Assembly (NCBI RefSeq): GCF_021458635.1
Contig: NZ_JAIRDQ010000006.1
Location: 311,105-375,104, forward strand
DNA: 64,000 nt
Direction: 5' to 3'
Source: Bradyrhizobium monzae
GTDB taxonomy: Bacteria > Pseudomonadota > Alphaproteobacteria > Rhizobiales > Xanthobacteraceae
A model generated the notes under the pieces. The model saw only the letters and a list, made by a program, of their open reading frames with translations. It did not search any database and had not been told where the DNA came from. Below, piece by piece: positions 18,554 through 27,049 of the stretch; position 1 is the first letter of the stretch; every line of letters starts with the position of its first letter. A program made the position numbers and the translations under genes.

Positions 18554-19417
18554 CTAGCGCTTCGTCTTGTGAACCACGATCCTGCCTTTTGAAGCAATGT
18601 CACCCCATTTGGCGGACCAGGTGACTTCCGGGTCGGAGGATCGGGCCATGCCATCCCACGCCCCCTGCAGCGCAAACAGGGCGCCTTGGGGATCGACACA
18701 TCGCACGATCCAGCAACCATCGGGCAATTCGATCGGTTCCTGAAGAACCCGGCCCCCGCCAGCATTGACCCGCCGGGCCGCTGCGCCGACGTCGTCGACA
18801 TTGAAGTAATGCAGCCAACACGCCTGCGATACGCTCGGAAGCTTGGTAAGCATGCCGCCGATCATCTGCCCGGCCACCGAAAACAAGCCATACACGCTTG
18901 CCGGGTCGGCCCCGGTGGAGGCCTGTTGCCAGCCGAGAAGCTTGCCGTAAAACGGAAAGACCTTGCTTCGGTCTTCAGCCAGCAACTCGTGCCAGCCCAC
19001 GTGCCCGGGCTGGTCCGATCCGCGCGGTTGCGATTGGCCATATGTCAGCCCGGTGACCAGCGCAAACGTCGCTCCTTGCGGATCGGCGACCACCGCAATG
19101 CGCCCGATGTTGCTGTCGGTCGGCGAGACCAGGATCGCGCCCCCGAGCCGGCGGATCTGCGCGACCCGCCCATCCATGTCGTCGACGGCGACGTAGCCGA
19201 GCCATCTCGGCGTCGCTCCCATGCGCACCCCTTCTTCGGGGAGATCCATGAGCGCGACGGCCGGAGTGCCGGCTGCAGTCAGCAGCGTGTAGGTCAGTTC
19301 CGGACTCGACGCATCTTTCACCGCCCAGCCAACCACCCCGGCGTAAAAAGCAGCCGCCGACGGCATATCCGTCGTCAGAAGCTCATACCAAACGAAGCAC
19401 CCGAATTGATCGACCAC
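18554..19417 (-). CDS. VOC (glyoxalase/bleomycin-resistance fold) protein, two domains
   Basis: This 287-residue protein holds two tandem vicinal-oxygen-chelate modules. The first starts FVWYELLTTDMPSAAAFYAG, the second GHVGWHELLAEDRSKVFPFY, each followed by a DPQGA(T/L)FAL ending strand. The second module's WHELL supplies one candidate metal ligand. Family members are lyases, dioxygenases or resistance proteins. It is divergent from the modified-peptide precursor gene, with 218 bp between, so a role such as self-protection can be imagined but nothing shows it. Confidence 0.8.
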   Translation of the reverse strand: MVDQFGCFVWYELLTTDMPSAAAFYAGVVGWAVKDASSPELTYTLLTAAGTPAVALMDLPEEGVRMGATPRWLGYVAVDDMDGRVAQIRRLGGAILVSPTDSNIGRIAVVADPQGATFALVTGLTYGQSQPRGSDQPGHVGWHELLAEDRSKVFPFYGKLLGWQQASTGADPASVYGLFSVAGQMIGGMLTKLPSVSQACWLHYFNVDDVGAAARRVNAGGGRVLQEPIELPDGCWIVRCVDPQGALFALQGAWDGMARSSDPEVTWSAKWGDIASKGRIVVHKTKR

Positions 19418-19505
19418 GCTACTGTTCCCGTTCGGACGGACAGACGCTTGCGCACCGCATCATGCGCCGCAGCCCGCTGGCATCGACGGGAATTTGCGGC
19501 AACGC

Positions 19506-19563
19506 CATTCATGAAGATGAATGCAATCTGAACGAGCGTCATTACATTTCGTGTTCACGTGAA
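19506..19563. promoter_or_regulatory. Two palindromes upstream of the precursor gene
   Basis: A perfect inverted repeat cattcat-gaag-atgaatg occupies 19506-19523, and a 10-bp palindrome ttcacgtgaa occupies 19554-19563. Both lie in the 218-bp divergent gap between the VOC gene and the peptide precursor gene, where an operator would be expected. No binding protein can be assigned. Confidence 0.35.
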
Positions 19564-19635
19564 TCTTGCCCGCTTTGATTGCTCGGCGTACCATGACCGT
19601 AGAAGATAGTTCTTCCGACCATGGAGGATGCGGCC

Positions 19636-20085
19636 ATGCAACGAGCGAAGCAAGCTTCGAAAAAGAAGCGAATGACCAAAGCCGCGGTACCGGCGCTCGG
19701 ATTCGCCGGACTGACTTTTTCGATGGCGGGAAGCGCGATGGCGTCCGCGGTGCCGGCGGACGAGCCGCAACAACGATTGAATTTTGCGCCCGGCCAGTTC
19801 AGTGCGCTCAGCGAGGAAGAACTCGCCGACGTCAACCTCGCGACCTTCCATCTCGCCGGTGACGAAAAAACCCTCAGCGGCGTGCTGCTGGCGCGCGGAT
19901 GCGGTGGCTGCAGAGGTTGCGGCGGTTGCAGAGGTTGCGGTGGCTGCCGAGGCTGCGCAGGCTGCAGGGCCTGCCGCTGCGGCGTCGGTTGCGCTGGTTG
20001 TGGCGTTGGCATTGGCTGTGCCGTTGTTGCGCCGATAGCATGCACAGGGTGCTGCGCATCGTGGGGCCGCTGTCGCTGGTGTTAG
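19636..20085 (+). CDS. TOMM/LAP precursor peptide with Sec-signal-like leader and Cys-rich core
   Basis: From ATG 19636 (GGAGG at 19623-19627, 8 bp away) the product has 149 residues in three parts. Residues 1-38 look like a Sec signal peptide: KKKR, hydrophobic AAVPALGFAGLTFSMAG, then SAMASA. Residues 39-88 are an acidic leader with ALSEEELADVNLATFHLAGD and no Cys. Residues 89-149 contain 18 Cys, the first nine at every third position with only Gly, Arg or Ala between, and the last residue is Cys. Such Cys/Gly cores after a Cys-free leader are the hallmark of heterocycloanthracin-like thiazole/oxazole-modified peptides. The cyclodehydratase and dehydrogenase follow directly. Alternative: a secreted metal-binding protein. 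Confidence 0.8.
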   Translation: MQRAKQASKKKRMTKAAVPALGFAGLTFSMAGSAMASAVPADEPQQRLNFAPGQFSALSEEELADVNLATFHLAGDEKTLSGVLLARGCGGCRGCGGCRGCGGCRGCAGCRACRCGVGCAGCGVGIGCAVVAPIACTGCCASWGRCRWC

Positions 20086-20127
20086 GCGCTGGCGCTTCTT
20101 GACCGGACATCGACAGGTCGCGATTTC

Positions 20128-20160
20128 ATTGGCCGGGTTCGCTAACGACCCGGCCAATTT
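20128..20160 (+). terminator. Hairpin between precursor and modification genes
   Basis: Perfect 11-bp stem attggccgggt (20128-20138) with acccggccaat (20148-20158), 9-nt loop, then tt and a short T-rich end. It lies 43 bp after the precursor stop codon and 180 bp before the cyclodehydratase gene. I read it as a partial terminator that lets the precursor be made in excess of the enzymes; stalling or mRNA 3'-end protection are alternatives. Confidence 0.65.
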
Positions 20161-20338
20161 GCTGTCGTCGCCACAGCGTTCGTTTCGCCCTGCTCCTCCG
20201 CTTGCCGATGGCGAACGAGTGTGTTCCAACTTGTTCGAAGAAGGCCGGTCGCGCCCGGCGCACAAGTCGGGCCGCGCCAGGCGTCCGTCGTGCGCCGGCA
20301 ATCGGATATGACGGCAACAGGATCCGCGTGCTGACCCG

Positions 20339-22585
20339 ATGACAGTCAAGCGAAAGAGCCGTGCTGCGAAGCGGACCCGCAAGGACATTTTGCGCTTCGC
20401 ACCAAACTTCACCGCCTATCTGCTTCCTCCCAATGCGGTCTGTCTCTATTCCGAGAACCGCAAGTTCTTCCTGCACGGCGAGCTCTACTGCGCCGTGGCA
20501 AGCGCAATCGGAAGAAACGGCAAGGCTGCGCCGGAGATCATCCGCCAGCTTTCGAAGAGTTTTCCCACAGCCGAGATCGAGCAAGCGATCCGGCGGCTGC
20601 TGGAGCGCCGCTACGTCATCAGCGGAACATCGCACGCCTACGCAGGCGCCGTTGATGGTTATTGGGCAAGCCTCGGCCTGCCTCCGGAGGTCGCCGAAGA
20701 GAACCTGCGAAATTGGCCGGTACGGGTCGAATCGATCGACGTCAAAGGCGCGGGCGAACTGAGCGCGGCGTTGGGCAAGCTCGGGGTTCACATCACCAAG
20801 CGATCGCCCAGGCTCGTCATTACGCTCGTGAACGACTACCTCGAGCGGCAACTCGCCGAACTGAACGGGATGCGCGTCGCCGACGGGACGCCTTGGCTGC
20901 TGGTCCAGCCGTCCGGCGTGTTTCCGCTGGTGGGACCCGTATTCACGCCGGGCGAGAGCGCCTGCTGGACCTGCCTGCACGATCGCATGATCCGCAATCG
21001 CGAGATCAAGGGATTTCTCGATCGTGGCGCAGCGCAAGCAGTCGCAATATCGCCGCTGGTCAGCGACGCCGTAGGTGAAACCGCGATCCACTTCGCTGCC
21101 GTTGAAATCGCGAAGGCGATCGCCTCCGGATTTCGCACCGATCTCAGCGATCACATCGCAAGCTTCGACCTGACCGGAGCTGCCATCGCCAAGCACTACG
21201 TCGCGAAGCGCCCGCAATGTTCGGCCTGCGGCAGCAAGAAGCTCAGGAATCCGCGACGGGCAGCGGTGCCGATCGAGCTTGCCGAGGGCAGAAAGCTCGT
21301 CATGACCAGCGGCGGGTACCGCACCGTGACGTCGCGAGCGACCGTGGCGCGGTTTCGCAAACACGTCAGCCCGCTGACGGGCGTGGTGTCGCGGCTCGAG
21401 CGGATCGAAGCCGACCTGCCGATGAACACCAATTTTTTCGCGCACCACAATTTCTCTGCACCGGCCTGGAACATCGACCAGCTCAGGTCCGGCCTGAGCG
21501 GCGGCAGCTTCGGCAAGGGCTCCACGGCCGAGCAGGGCGAGGCCAGTGCGCTGATGGAGGCGATCGAGCGCTATTCGGGTATTTTCCAGGGGGACGAGAT
21601 CAGGACGACGCGCCGCTTTGCCGATTTCGCGCCCGGAGACGCTCTTCTTCCCAACAACGTCCAGTTCTTCAGCGACAGACAGTTTCAGAACAGGCACACC
21701 CCGCTGCCGGACGATTCACATCCGGTACCCGAGCCGTTCGATCCCGCAACCAAAACCGAATGGTCGCCGGTCTGGTCGTTGCGCGACAAGCGCTTCAAAT
21801 ATCTTCCGACCGGCTTGCTGTATTTCTTCTATGGCGGCTTCCACACGGATTCCAACGGATGCGCGGCCGGCAACACCCGCGAGGAGGCCATCGTTCAAGG
21901 CTTCCTCGAACTGGTCGAACGCGATGCCTACGCGATCTGGTGGTACAACCGCGTTCGACGTGCCGAACTCGATCTCGGGGAATTCGAGGATTCCTACGTA
22001 CGGGATCTCCAGACCCAGTTTGCCGATGCGGGACGCCGGCTCTGGGTGCTCGACATCACCAGCGATCTCGGCATTCCCTGCTATGTTGCGATCATGCACT
22101 GGATGCAGAACGGACACGAGAATATCGAGTTCGGGTCCGGCGCGCATTTCGATCGCCGCATCGCGCTTTTGCGTTCGCTTACCGAGCTGACCCAGTTCAT
22201 GTCGATCGGGATGATGAGCGGCGGCAGCGGCGAGAAGCCGTCGCTTGACGGTGTCACGCCGCTGCGGCTGGACGATTATCCGTTCCTGATCCCCAGCGAC
22301 AATCCGCTTCTCCCGCCAGCGCCCGGCCTCAAGGTTGCGGACAACACGCGCGACCAGGTCAATGCCTGCGTGGAGATTGCGGTCCGGGCAGGATATGATT
22401 TCCTCGTGCTCGACCAGACGCGCCCCGACGTCGAGGTCCCCGTCGTCAGAGTGCTCGTCCCAGGCCTGCGGCATTTCTATCGCCGCTTCGGGCCCGGCCG
22501 GCTTTACGATGTCCCGGTGCAGCTTGGGTTGCTGGATCGCCCGCGACTGGAAAGCGAATTGACTCCGTTCCTGCCACACACCTGA
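20339..22585 (+). CDS. Fused E1-like/YcaO cyclodehydratase (TOMM C-D protein)
   Basis: The 748-residue protein is a fusion. Residues 15-97 look like a winged-helix leader-binding module (AYLLPPNAVCLYSENRKFFL, then GELYC). Residues about 125-300 are the E1-ubiquitin-activating-like part with a four-Cys zinc site: C209/C212 (CWTC) and C294/C297 (CSAC). Residues about 345-748 are the YcaO domain: GGSFGKGSTAEQGEASALME with EAIERYSG binds ATP and Mg, and GNTREEAIVQGFLELVERDA is the second nucleotide motif. The enzyme uses ATP to turn Cys/Ser/Thr into azolines in the leader-bound peptide. The end (FLPHT) lacks the PxPxP tail of many D proteins. Start ATG 20339 has only a weak AGGA upstream. Confidence 0.9.
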   Translation: MTVKRKSRAAKRTRKDILRFAPNFTAYLLPPNAVCLYSENRKFFLHGELYCAVASAIGRNGKAAPEIIRQLSKSFPTAEIEQAIRRLLERRYVISGTSHAYAGAVDGYWASLGLPPEVAEENLRNWPVRVESIDVKGAGELSAALGKLGVHITKRSPRLVITLVNDYLERQLAELNGMRVADGTPWLLVQPSGVFPLVGPVFTPGESACWTCLHDRMIRNREIKGFLDRGAAQAVAISPLVSDAVGETAIHFAAVEIAKAIASGFRTDLSDHIASFDLTGAAIAKHYVAKRPQCSACGSKKLRNPRRAAVPIELAEGRKLVMTSGGYRTVTSRATVARFRKHVSPLTGVVSRLERIEADLPMNTNFFAHHNFSAPAWNIDQLRSGLSGGSFGKGSTAEQGEASALMEAIERYSGIFQGDEIRTTRRFADFAPGDALLPNNVQFFSDRQFQNRHTPLPDDSHPVPEPFDPATKTEWSPVWSLRDKRFKYLPTGLLYFFYGGFHTDSNGCAAGNTREEAIVQGFLELVERDAYAIWWYNRVRRAELDLGEFEDSYVRDLQTQFADAGRRLWVLDITSDLGIPCYVAIMHWMQNGHENIEFGSGAHFDRRIALLRSLTELTQFMSIGMMSGGSGEKPSLDGVTPLRLDDYPFLIPSDNPLLPPAPGLKVADNTRDQVNACVEIAVRAGYDFLVLDQTRPDVEVPVVRVLVPGLRHFYRRFGPGRLYDVPVQLGLLDRPRLESELTPFLPHT

Positions 22586-22597
22586 AGGCTGGTCTCG

Positions 22598-24055
22598 TTG
22601 CGCGCTCCCCGGAAAAAGCCGAGCAGGACAATCGCGCCAATCATCGCCGCCCGACTGAACGGCCGCTTCTCCCTTCACATGCAGGCCGACGGAAGCATTG
22701 CCGCTGTCTCGAACGACTATTCGGTCAGCCTGGGACAATTCAGCGCCGCAGCAATCGCTCGCGCAGGGCATCTCGCGACCGGCCTGCCGCTCGCATCCCT
22801 CGCCGGCAAGAGCGTCCTCGCGCAGCAGGTCCATGCCCTGGTGCGGCGACTGGCGCAGCATGGACTGCTCGACTATCGCCTGTTCTCTCCTCGCGACGCG
22901 CAAGATCTTGTGGTCATCGAGCCCCAGAGCGCCGAATACTGGCCGCAACCCGCAAAGCTGTCGAGCAGCGATACGATCGTGTTGTCGCGCTTCGCTTATC
23001 TGCGCCGGCGCGGCAACGAGATGGTGCTGGAATCGCCGCGCGCCGGCGCGCTGTTCCGGATTTGCGATCCCGCCATCGCGGCCGCGCTGGCTGCCCTGTC
23101 GCAGCCTCAAAAAATCGGCAAGCTTCGCCAGCACCTGGCCTCCCTGAACCTCGGCCTGCTCGGATTGCTGCTCGACAGCGAGATGCTGATCAAGCTCGAT
23201 GCGAAGGACGGAAACGGCCTTCGAGCGAACGAAGGAGACCGCCAGCTTGCTCTCTGGGATTTCCACGATCTCTTGTTCCACACGCGGAGCACGGAGGGCC
23301 GGCATGCCAATCCGGTTGGCGGTACCTACGCGCATGCGGGTGTTGTCCCGCCGCTGCCCGCCGTGCGCCCACCCTGGCCCGGCAAGACAATCCCCCTCGG
23401 CAAATTCGTCACGCCGGAGCCGGCGTCGCCCTTCGCGAAGCTGCTGCGCGCGCGCCATTCGACACGGGATTTCGACGACCGGCATCCGGTCACGCTCGCC
23501 GAGCTCGCGCGGTTTCTCGACACCACCGCCCGCGTTCTGTCGGAATGGAAGAGCGGCGCAGATGCCGACGTTGGCCCGGAGGCCACCTACAGTTCGAGGC
23601 CGTATCCGGCTGCAGGCAGCGCGTATGAGCTGGAGTTGTACCTGACGGTCTCGAACTGCGAGGGGCTTGCGCGTGGACTGTATCACTACGACGCCGGCGG
23701 CCACGCCCTGGTCGCGATCGACGCCTCCGCCAATCAACGCCAGGCACTCTCGATGGCCGCCGAGTTTGCCATGGACGCATCCGGTCCGCCGCAGATCCTG
23801 ATCACGATTGCCGCGCGCTTCGGGCGGATCTCCTGGAAATATTCTTCGATCGCCTACTCGCTGATCCTGAAAGACGTGGGCTGCCTGATCCAGACGTTCT
23901 ACCTGGCCGCGACCGACATGGACCTCGATGGCTGCGCCATCGGCACCGCCAATATCGATCTGTTTGCGGGAATGACGGGACTGGAATTCCACGTCGAGGG
24001 CCCGGTCGGGCAATTTGCACTCGGGCGCGGGAGGAAGGGGGCGGGGCCGGGATAG
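22598..24055 (+). CDS. SagB-type azoline dehydrogenase
   Basis: The 485-residue protein ends in an FMN-dependent nitroreductase-fold domain (about 275-475): LLRARHSTRDFDDRHPVTLA is the FMN-binding start, PYPAAGSAYELELYL follows, and the Lys414-Tyr415 pair in ISWKYSSIAYS matches the catalytic KY of SagB/BcerB enzymes. The first 270 residues include a helical module like those of other TOMM dehydrogenases. It would oxidise azolines to aromatic azoles. The only start upstream of the conserved part with an AAGG is TTG 22598, 12 bp after the cyclodehydratase stop, so the two are coupled. Confidence 0.88.
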   Translation: MRAPRKKPSRTIAPIIAARLNGRFSLHMQADGSIAAVSNDYSVSLGQFSAAAIARAGHLATGLPLASLAGKSVLAQQVHALVRRLAQHGLLDYRLFSPRDAQDLVVIEPQSAEYWPQPAKLSSSDTIVLSRFAYLRRRGNEMVLESPRAGALFRICDPAIAAALAALSQPQKIGKLRQHLASLNLGLLGLLLDSEMLIKLDAKDGNGLRANEGDRQLALWDFHDLLFHTRSTEGRHANPVGGTYAHAGVVPPLPAVRPPWPGKTIPLGKFVTPEPASPFAKLLRARHSTRDFDDRHPVTLAELARFLDTTARVLSEWKSGADADVGPEATYSSRPYPAAGSAYELELYLTVSNCEGLARGLYHYDAGGHALVAIDASANQRQALSMAAEFAMDASGPPQILITIAARFGRISWKYSSIAYSLILKDVGCLIQTFYLAATDMDLDGCAIGTANIDLFAGMTGLEFHVEGPVGQFALGRGRKGAGPG

Positions 24056-24101
24056 ACGGTATTTCCCGGGACTACAGTGCCGACCCTGGCCTGCGCACGG
24101 A

Positions 24102-25322
24102 TCAATCGGTGACGATCGGCCCGAACGCCTCCCATCGTTCGCCTGTGAAACGCATCATCCGGAATTCCTTGACCACACGATAGTCGGTCGGGCTGGTGTT
24201 GACGGAGAGCCCCGGGAGCAGCAGATCGAGTTTGACGTTTTTCAGGCTCGTCGCTTGCGCCATGACATTCTCGCGCGAGAGATCGTCGCCGCATTGCTTC
24301 AAGACCTGCACCAGCAGCTCGGCGGCGCTATAGCCATAGACCGTGAAGATGCTCTTCCGGTCGCCTCCCGGATAGTAGCCGTCCATGAAGGCGCTCCATC
24401 GCTTCATGCCTTCGTCGTCACGCCAGGTCGGGTCCGCGGCCTCCTTGAACGAGCTCGCCGAGATGATGCCCTTTGCGTTCTCGATGCCCGCCGGGCTCAG
24501 GACCGCGTCGATCGAGGACGAGCCTACGCCAAGGAGGTGAACGGGCTTCCAATCCAGCTCTGCCATCTTTCTGATGACTTGGGCGGCGAATTTCGAGGCT
24601 GCCATGTTGATGAGGACGTCGACACCGGCCGCCTTGAGGCGCACGACCTGCGAATCGACGGTCGGGTCCGACACATCATATGAAGCGTCACTGACGATGA
24701 ATTTGCCTGCCCTTGCGCCGAGCGCGTCCTTCAATCCGGTCAGATAATCCCTGCCGGTCTCATCGTTCTGATAGAGCAGACCGATTCTGGCATTCGGATA
24801 ATTGTCCAGGATGAAATGCGCGTAGACGCGAATCTCCGTGCGCAGATTGGGAGCAAATCCCATCGTCCAGGGGAAATTGATCGGATCCTCGAAACGCGTC
24901 GACCGCCCGGCCACGAAGAGCTGAGGGATCTTGCGGTCATTGAGATATTTCTGAACCGCGATGTTCGAGGCATTGCCGAGCGTCTCGAACGTGAACAACA
25001 CCTCATCGCCCTCGATGAGCCTGCGGACCTGCTCGACGGTCTTGGACGGCGTCGCCGCGTCGTCGTAGGAAATCAACGTGATCTTGCGTCCATTGACGCC
25101 GCCATGATCGTTGATCATGCGGAAATAGGCTGCCTGCACCTTGCCGATCACCGAGGATGCCGAGAGCGGACCGCTAAAGGGCATCGTCTGGCCGATCTTG
25201 ATCTCAGTATCACTTGCGCCGGGACCGTATTGACGATCACCAGCGAGCAAAGGGGTCGTCACGAAAAGTCCGGCAGCAAGGATTGCCGCTCTGGCAGCAT
25301 TCGTGCGCAAGCTTTTACTCAT
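24102..25322 (-). CDS. Branched-chain-amino-acid-type ABC transporter binding protein
   Basis: This is a 406-residue periplasmic-binding protein of the LivJ type: signal peptide (AARAAILAAGLFVTTPLLAG), then IKIGQTMPFSGPLSASSVIG, the standard first strand. Start ATG 25322 has GAGGG 8 bp upstream. It binds an amino acid, amide or aromatic acid in the periplasm; many bradyrhizobial paralogs serve aromatic acids. No permease or ATPase gene is adjacent, so it is an orphan. It is convergent with the modified-peptide cluster and probably unrelated to it. Confidence 0.85.
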   Translation of the reverse strand: MSKSLRTNAARAAILAAGLFVTTPLLAGDRQYGPGASDTEIKIGQTMPFSGPLSASSVIGKVQAAYFRMINDHGGVNGRKITLISYDDAATPSKTVEQVRRLIEGDEVLFTFETLGNASNIAVQKYLNDRKIPQLFVAGRSTRFEDPINFPWTMGFAPNLRTEIRVYAHFILDNYPNARIGLLYQNDETGRDYLTGLKDALGARAGKFIVSDASYDVSDPTVDSQVVRLKAAGVDVLINMAASKFAAQVIRKMAELDWKPVHLLGVGSSSIDAVLSPAGIENAKGIISASSFKEAADPTWRDDEGMKRWSAFMDGYYPGGDRKSIFTVYGYSAAELLVQVLKQCGDDLSRENVMAQATSLKNVKLDLLLPGLSVNTSPTDYRVVKEFRMMRFTGERWEAFGPIVTD

Positions 25323-25923
25323 CGCTGCAACCCTCATCGCTGGAGCGGAGTTCGAGGATCCTGGCGCCGTTCACGACATGCATGCTCCCTAGCTGGCTGA
25401 AGAGCGAACTCATCATGCAGCCGCAAGAGAGCTGTTCGGCCGGATTGGATCAGGGCGGACAAGCGCAGTCCAACGAGCCCTGCCCGCAGTGCGTTGGGAA
25501 ATCCTCCCGACGTTCGGCAAAGCCTACGACCGGGCCACGGTGAGCAGCGTTGGGACAGGGTGGCGTCGGCCTGGAGCCAACGAACCCCTGGCCAGGTTCA
25601 AATCCGGGAAGGCGCAACACCCAACCTCTACGGCTGTTAGCGGGCTACCTCGCCTGCTGGCGGAAAGAGATGACGACACCAGGCGAATTGCTCGGCAGCA
25701 TCAGGCGGTGCCGGGTGCGACAACTGTCGGGCCTGCCGCCCACATTTTTGGCAGAGGGAACATTGCAAACGGTTGTATGTTAGAACGAGGAACTTCTTAG
25801 ACGCGAATTCGTTTGGGCGCGAGTTCGAAGAGGCATCGCCCGGCTCCGCCTGCTCCCGCTTGCGAGGCAATAAGCTCAAGAAAAACAATGCGTTTTCTCG
25901 TAACCGAAGGAGAGGCAAGTGAA
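25323..25923. other. Gene-free interval between binding protein and AraC gene
   Basis: No credible gene was found in about 600 bp; open frames here lack ribosome-binding sites and known motifs. A tRNA T-arm-like string (ggttcaaatcc near 25596) has no matching acceptor or anticodon arms. Both flanking genes start from this stretch, so it holds their promoters. Confidence 0.45.
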
Positions 25924-26946
25924 ATGACGCCCGTGCCTCAAGTGCGCGCCAGTGCCTACCTTCCGTTTGTCGAGTTTGCGGAAAAGCACGGCGCGCGCTG
26001 CGATAGGGCAATCGATGACGAACTGCTCCCGGCCGTCGTGCGCAGGGACGAGGAAGCACTCGTTCCGATGCATCTGGCGCACGCTTTCCTGGCCAAGACC
26101 GCTCGGTCCGCCGGTGTCGCGAACCTCGGCTACGCGGTCGCCGATCAGGCGCGGATCGAGGGCCTTGGTGACTTCGGTCGCAGCCTTGCGCGGTCCCTAA
26201 CCCTGCATGACGCACTCGGCAAGCTACGCCGGCAATTTGCGGATTACAGCTCCGCCGAGCAAATCTGGCCGACCCGATCCGGAGCCAAGGTCCTGTTTCT
26301 CCACCGCCATGTCTATGACACCGGACCCGGAAGACGCGAAGCCCAGCAGTGCGCCCTGCTGCTGATGCGGGATCTCATCAGGCACGTCGCTGGACCTGAC
26401 TGGCAGCCCGGCGAAGTGCTCATAACGCCTGACCACGATGTCCCGGCAACGCAGGAAGCGTTCGAAACCAACAATGTGCGCCAAACGGCGTCCTGCGGCT
26501 TTGCCTTTCCCGCCGAATTTCTCAGCCAACCTTTCGAGCGGTTCCGCGCGGAGAACCGCGACCTGACGGCCTTCGAGGCCTCCGTGCCTGGCGCCGGTTT
26601 TGTCAGGTCAGTCAAGGAGACTATCGCGGCGCTGATAGTCGAGGGCCGCTGTCACCTGAGCGTTCTTGCCGAGGTGCTGGGCACACACCCCCGAACGTTG
26701 CAGCGCAATCTATCCGAGTGCCACCACCAGTATTCCGACATTCTGGCGGAGGTCCGTTTCGAAGCCGCGACGAAACTGCTCGAGGACCCTCACCGCAAGG
26801 TCATCGAGATCGCCTTCGACCTCGGCTACACGGATCCGGCCAACTTTACACGCGCATTCCGGCAGTGGACCGGAATCTCACCGTCGGACTTCCGCGAAGC
26901 CCGCGAGAGTAACGCCAAACCCTTCCGCGTCCGGCTGTCACCGTAG
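25924..26946 (+). CDS. AraC-family regulator (OruR/ArgR-like)
   Basis: The 340-residue protein has an N-terminal arabinose-binding-type domain (ASAYLPFVEFAEKHGARCDR to about residue 200) and a C-terminal AraC DNA-binding domain: HLSVLAEVLGTHPRTLQRNL, RFEAATKLLEDPHRKVIEIA, then FDLGYTDPANFTRAFRQWTG, which is the family signature. The AAGGAGAGG before ATG 25924 fixes the start; an in-frame ATG at 25888 precedes that site. It is 103 bp upstream of three DUF1254 genes on the same strand and is the natural candidate regulator for them. Confidence 0.85.
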   Translation: MTPVPQVRASAYLPFVEFAEKHGARCDRAIDDELLPAVVRRDEEALVPMHLAHAFLAKTARSAGVANLGYAVADQARIEGLGDFGRSLARSLTLHDALGKLRRQFADYSSAEQIWPTRSGAKVLFLHRHVYDTGPGRREAQQCALLLMRDLIRHVAGPDWQPGEVLITPDHDVPATQEAFETNNVRQTASCGFAFPAEFLSQPFERFRAENRDLTAFEASVPGAGFVRSVKETIAALIVEGRCHLSVLAEVLGTHPRTLQRNLSECHHQYSDILAEVRFEAATKLLEDPHRKVIEIAFDLGYTDPANFTRAFRQWTGISPSDFREARESNAKPFRVRLSP

Positions 26947-27049
26947 GTGCCACGCTGCTGTCGCGAAATGACAGGACGCCACCAAAGCCGGCCGCGTACC
27001 GTTTGGCCGGATCTGAACCTACCGACTGTCTAAAAAACCGGAGGATACA

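Noticed and set aside
19891..20085. Cys-rich tract as a CRISPR-like or simple DNA repeat
   Set aside because: The units are short, in frame, encode CGGCRG-type peptide repeats, and follow a good start and leader; no spacer pattern.
20126..24013. Two very long minus-strand open frames (523 and 765 codons) opposite the peptide-modification genes
   Set aside because: They mirror the cyclodehydratase and dehydrogenase genes codon for codon, show no family motifs, and are expected in GC-rich DNA. The plus-strand proteins have clear signatures.
25590..25625. tRNA T-arm-like string with ggttcaaatcc
   Set aside because: No matching acceptor stem, D-arm or anticodon arm could be folded around it on either strand.
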